Assembly: GCA_946482585.1 (NCBI GenBank)
Contig: CAMLSI010000212.1
Span: 1-8,810 of the forward strand
Source of the DNA: an uncultured Lysobacteraceae bacterium
GTDB lineage: Bacteria; Pseudomonadota; Gammaproteobacteria; Xanthomonadales; Rhodanobacteraceae
Reading direction: 5' to 3'
Length of the DNA: 8,810 nucleotides
In this document: positions 7,126 through 8,810 of the stretch, piece by piece
How positions within the stretch are numbered: position 1 is the first letter of the stretch
Layout of the letters: the number at the start of each line of letters is the position of its first letter
Notes under the pieces: generated by a model
Told to the model about the DNA's origin: nothing
Database searches by the model: none
Seen by the model: the letters and a program-made list of their open reading frames with translations, nothing else
Position numbers and translations under genes: made by a program

Positions 7126-8121
7126 CTACGGCGATGCCTCGGCGGGCATGGCTTCCTCGTCGAACGCAGCGAGCCGTGCCTGCAACGCGTCCGCATCCGC
7201 CGCGCGATCGGAATCCGCGTAGGCATCCTGCAGGCGCTGCAGCACCTCGCGCACCATGGCGTGGTGCGGACCGTAGGAACGTTCGTAGGCCGGCAATACC
7301 GATTCCAGCAGCGGCACGGCTTCAGCGGCGCGGTTCACGTCGAGCAGCACGCCGGCGAGGGAGTAGCGCGTGAGTTCCGCATCGGGATGGTGCTCGCCCT
7401 TGTCGGCGACATAGGCCGCGAGCGCCCGGCGGAACAGGGCTTCGGCCTTGGCCGGATCGCGCTCGTCGTCGGCGAGCATGGCGAGGTTGTAGAGCGTCGT
7501 CGCGGCGGGGCCGGAGTTTTCGCCGTACAGCGCTATCCGTGTATCCAGCGCGCTTTCCCAGAGCTTCCGCGCTTCGGCGTTGCGATCCTGCAGGTAGCGC
7601 ACGCCGCCGAGGTTGTGCTGGATCAGCGCGACCTCGCCGCGATCGGCGTCGCGCAGCGCTTCGATCAGGCTCAGCGCGCGCTCCATGCGCGTCGCCGCGT
7701 CGCCGGTGTTGCCGGCATCCGTCGACAGTTGTCCGAGTTCGTTCCAGGTCAGCGCGACTTTCGCCGAGGCGGCGCCGAAGCGCCGCTCGCGCAGCTGCAG
7801 CGCACGCTGATAGGCGCGTTCCGCCGCGTCATAGTCCTGCAGGTCACGCTGCAGATCGCCGAGGGTTTCGAGGAAATCAGCCAGCGCCGCCGGACGGTTC
7901 GCGAGCTGTCGATCGGCTTGGGCGCTGTAGGGCACGAGCGCGTCGACCGCGCCGCGGTAATCGCCGGCCTCGTTCAGCGCAACCGCCTCCCGCTGCAATT
8001 CGCTCCAGTCGATCGGCGCGAGCTTCGCGGTCGGCGGCGCCGGTTCCGTCGCAGGATCGCAGCCGGAACCCAGGACAGCGCCGAGGAGGAGAACGACGAC
8101 GAACAGGAAGCGCGGTTGCAC
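7126..8121 (-). CDS. TPR-repeat lipoprotein (kinesin light chain-like TPRs)
   Basis: The predicted 331-residue protein begins at a GTG (8121-8119): MQPRFLFVVVLLLGAVLGSG and then Cys21, a type II lipoprotein signal with lipobox LGSGC (Gly at -3 is acceptable but not the commonest). Asp22 follows the Cys, which in enterobacteria favours inner-membrane retention; whether that holds here is unknown. The rest has TPRs of the ~42-residue kinesin light chain type, visible as recurring blocks: YDAAERAYQRALQLRERRFG, ARKLWESALDTRIALYG, AEALFRRALAAYVADKGEHH and AVPLLESVLPAYERSYGPHH. It probably acts as an envelope-anchored scaffold; no catalytic motif is seen. The open frame continues 102 residues upstream, but that part is Arg-rich and unlike a protein, whereas the GTG is preceded by GAGG. 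It converges on the exported TPR gene with 22 bp between stops and no visible terminator. Confidence 0.88.
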   Translation of the reverse strand: MQPRFLFVVVLLLGAVLGSGCDPATEPAPPTAKLAPIDWSELQREAVALNEAGDYRGAVDALVPYSAQADRQLANRPAALADFLETLGDLQRDLQDYDAAERAYQRALQLRERRFGAASAKVALTWNELGQLSTDAGNTGDAATRMERALSLIEALRDADRGEVALIQHNLGGVRYLQDRNAEARKLWESALDTRIALYGENSGPAATTLYNLAMLADDERDPAKAEALFRRALAAYVADKGEHHPDAELTRYSLAGVLLDVNRAAEAVPLLESVLPAYERSYGPHHAMVREVLQRLQDAYADSDRAADADALQARLAAFDEEAMPAEASP

Positions 8122-8127
8122 GGAAGA

Positions 8128-8131
8128 CCTC
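8128..8131 (-). promoter_or_regulatory. Shine-Dalgarno site supporting the GTG start of the lipoprotein
   Basis: On the minus strand GAGG lies 6 nt before the GTG at 8121. Together with the signal peptide and lipobox just after it, this favours GTG initiation over the distant ATG at 8427. Confidence 0.7.
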
Positions 8132-8220
8132 GGCGCACGACGACGGAAACGCGATGATCCGCCGGCCGGCGCGGCACGGCAAACCCTGTCGGCGCGTGCC
8201 GTCGAACGCCGATCGATACC

Positions 8221-8265
8221 GGTAGCGTGCGCTCGTGCATGCGCTCGCGGTAGCGTGTGCTCGCG
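8221..8265 (+). repeat. Imperfect direct repeat, two 17-bp copies
   Basis: GGTAGCGTGCGCTCGTG (8221-8237) and GGTAGCGTGTGCTCGCG (8249-8265) match at 15 of 17 positions and start 28 bp apart. The second copy is the left part of the palindrome at 8250-8279. The first copy's arm can also pair, without the wobble, with that palindrome's right arm. Confidence 0.7.
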
Positions 8266-8279
8266 TGAGCGAGCGCACG
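8250..8279 (+). repeat. REP-like palindrome headed by GTAG
   Basis: GTAG (8250-8253) directly precedes an 11-bp stem: 8254-8264 pairs with 8269-8279, with one G-T wobble. The loop is GTGA, which as RNA fits the stable GNRA tetraloop. A short GTAG (or related) head followed by a GC-rich hairpin is the layout of bacterial REP elements, such as the SMAG repeats of Stenotrophomonas, which are moved by REP-associated tyrosine transposases. Only one full copy is in this window, so the repetitive nature is unproven; it could be a local regulatory or terminator-like hairpin instead. Confidence 0.5.
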
Positions 8280-8444
8280 ATCGAGGCGGTGAACCAACCC
8301 GCCCATCCCCGACCATGCGATCGCCGACGGCGGCCACACGCCACGCGATCACGAAAGCGGCGATGGATTCCGCCGGCGACGTCGGTAGTATCGGCGGGTT
8401 GCCGGCCGCGAAATTCCGCGCCGACACCTCGACGGAGCGATGCC

Positions 8445-8810
8445 ATGACCGATGCGATTCGCCATGAAGGCGGCTGTCTCTGCGGAGCCGTGCGCTATGC
8501 CTCGACCCGGGATGCGCTGCGCGGCGTCATCTGCCATTGCGTGATGTGCCGCCGGCACTCCGGTGCGCCGGCGCTTGCCTTCGTCCACTTTCCGGCCGAC
8601 GCTTTCACCTGGACCGGAACGGCGCCGAGCTGGTACCGCTCCTCGGCGTCCGCCGAGCGCGCCTTTTGCGCCACGTGCGGCAGCACGCTCGGCATGCGCG
8701 AAGCCATACTCGCCGATCGCGTGCAGGTCTCGGTAGGCAGTCTCGACGATCCCGCGCGCGTGCAGATCCAGGATCACGTCTGGGTGCGTTCCCGCCTGCC
8801 GTGGTTCGAT
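8445..8810 (+). CDS. GFA-family (glutathione-dependent formaldehyde-activating enzyme-like) zinc protein, 3' end beyond window
   Basis: The first 122 residues are visible and the frame is open at the window edge. They show the zinc-binding pattern of the GFA/CENP-V family: GGCLCGAVRY (Cys11, Cys13), then CHCVMCRRHSGAP with Cys30, Cys32 and Cys35, then FCATCGS with Cys75 and Cys78. In this family Cys11/Cys13 with the last CxxC pair hold a structural zinc, and the CxCxxC cluster holds a second, labile zinc. Many members are annotated as glutathione-dependent formaldehyde-activating enzymes, but the true reaction is usually unknown, so I keep the call at family level. The full protein is probably ~130-160 residues. 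The start at 8445 has GGAG (8434-8437) in front; the ATG at 8440 is out of frame. Cytoplasmic, no signal peptide. Confidence 0.92.
   Translation, partial: MTDAIRHEGGCLCGAVRYASTRDALRGVICHCVMCRRHSGAPALAFVHFPADAFTWTGTAPSWYRSSASAERAFCATCGSTLGMREAILADRVQVSVGSLDDPARVQIQDHVWVRSRLPWFD

Larger units (their letters stand above)
8122..8444 (+). other. Divergent intergenic region, no gene seen
   Basis: This 323-bp stretch separates the minus-strand lipoprotein from the plus-strand GFA gene, so promoters for both should lie here. It holds the GTAG-headed palindrome and its partial duplicate (8221-8279). On the plus strand TGGATT (8364-8369), a 16-bp spacer and TAGTAT (8386-8391) make a weak sigma-70-like candidate for the GFA gene. 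I see no convincing promoter towards the lipoprotein and no RNA gene. The minus frame is open throughout but lacks protein-like composition. Confidence 0.6.

Noticed and set aside
5002..7226. Minus-strand open frames of 551 and 488 residues opposite the DUF4331 and TPR genes
   Set aside because: Antisense shadows in GC-rich DNA with no recognisable motif; the sense frames have signal peptides and family motifs.
8122..8427. ATG at 8427 as start of the minus-strand TPR lipoprotein
   Set aside because: The extra 102 residues are Arg-rich, cross the palindrome, and would place the lipobox at residue 123; GTG at 8121 with GAGG fits a lipoprotein.
1..8810. CRISPR array, tRNA, rRNA, insertion sequence or integrase
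   Set aside because: No regularly spaced repeats, no recognisable RNA gene sequence and no transposase or recombinase motif were seen.

Overview
The window is very GC-rich, almost fully coding bacterial chromosome. The GlmS sequence, the Tat and Sec signal peptides, the lipoprotein and a GTAG-headed palindrome of the type known from Stenotrophomonas and relatives suggest a Gram-negative gammaproteobacterium, probably Lysobacterales/Xanthomonadales. That placement is inference, not a database match.

Layout. (1) 42-1877: glmS, the essential glucosamine-6-phosphate synthase, complete, followed by a possible terminator hairpin. (2) 1878-2651: a gene graveyard with no intact gene. The minus strand still carries a frameshifted C-terminal fragment of an NADH:flavin oxidoreductase (Old Yellow Enzyme family), joined within a few bases to the last ~50 residues of a DJ-1/PfpI-family protein. 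(3) 2652-3476: an AraC/XylS-type regulator, divergent from the remnants. (4) 3710-7103: three tightly spaced plus-strand genes whose products all look exported: a Tat-dependent alpha/beta hydrolase with an Asp nucleophile and no histidine at the usual position, a Sec-dependent DUF4331 protein, and a Sec-dependent TPR-like protein whose start overlaps the DUF4331 stop. (5) 7126-8121, minus strand: a predicted TPR lipoprotein, convergent with the operon and 22 bp from it. (6) 8122-8444: a divergent intergenic region with a REP-like GTAG palindrome and a partly duplicated arm. (7) 8445-8810: a GFA-family zinc protein cut by the window end.

The best candidate for something undescribed is the hydrolase-DUF4331-TPR operon. 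It encodes an envelope-directed module with no known substrate, possibly under the adjacent AraC regulator. An alternative history is that the regulator originally served the decayed oxidoreductase/DJ-1 genes and is now orphaned. Neither function nor regulation can be proven from sequence alone.
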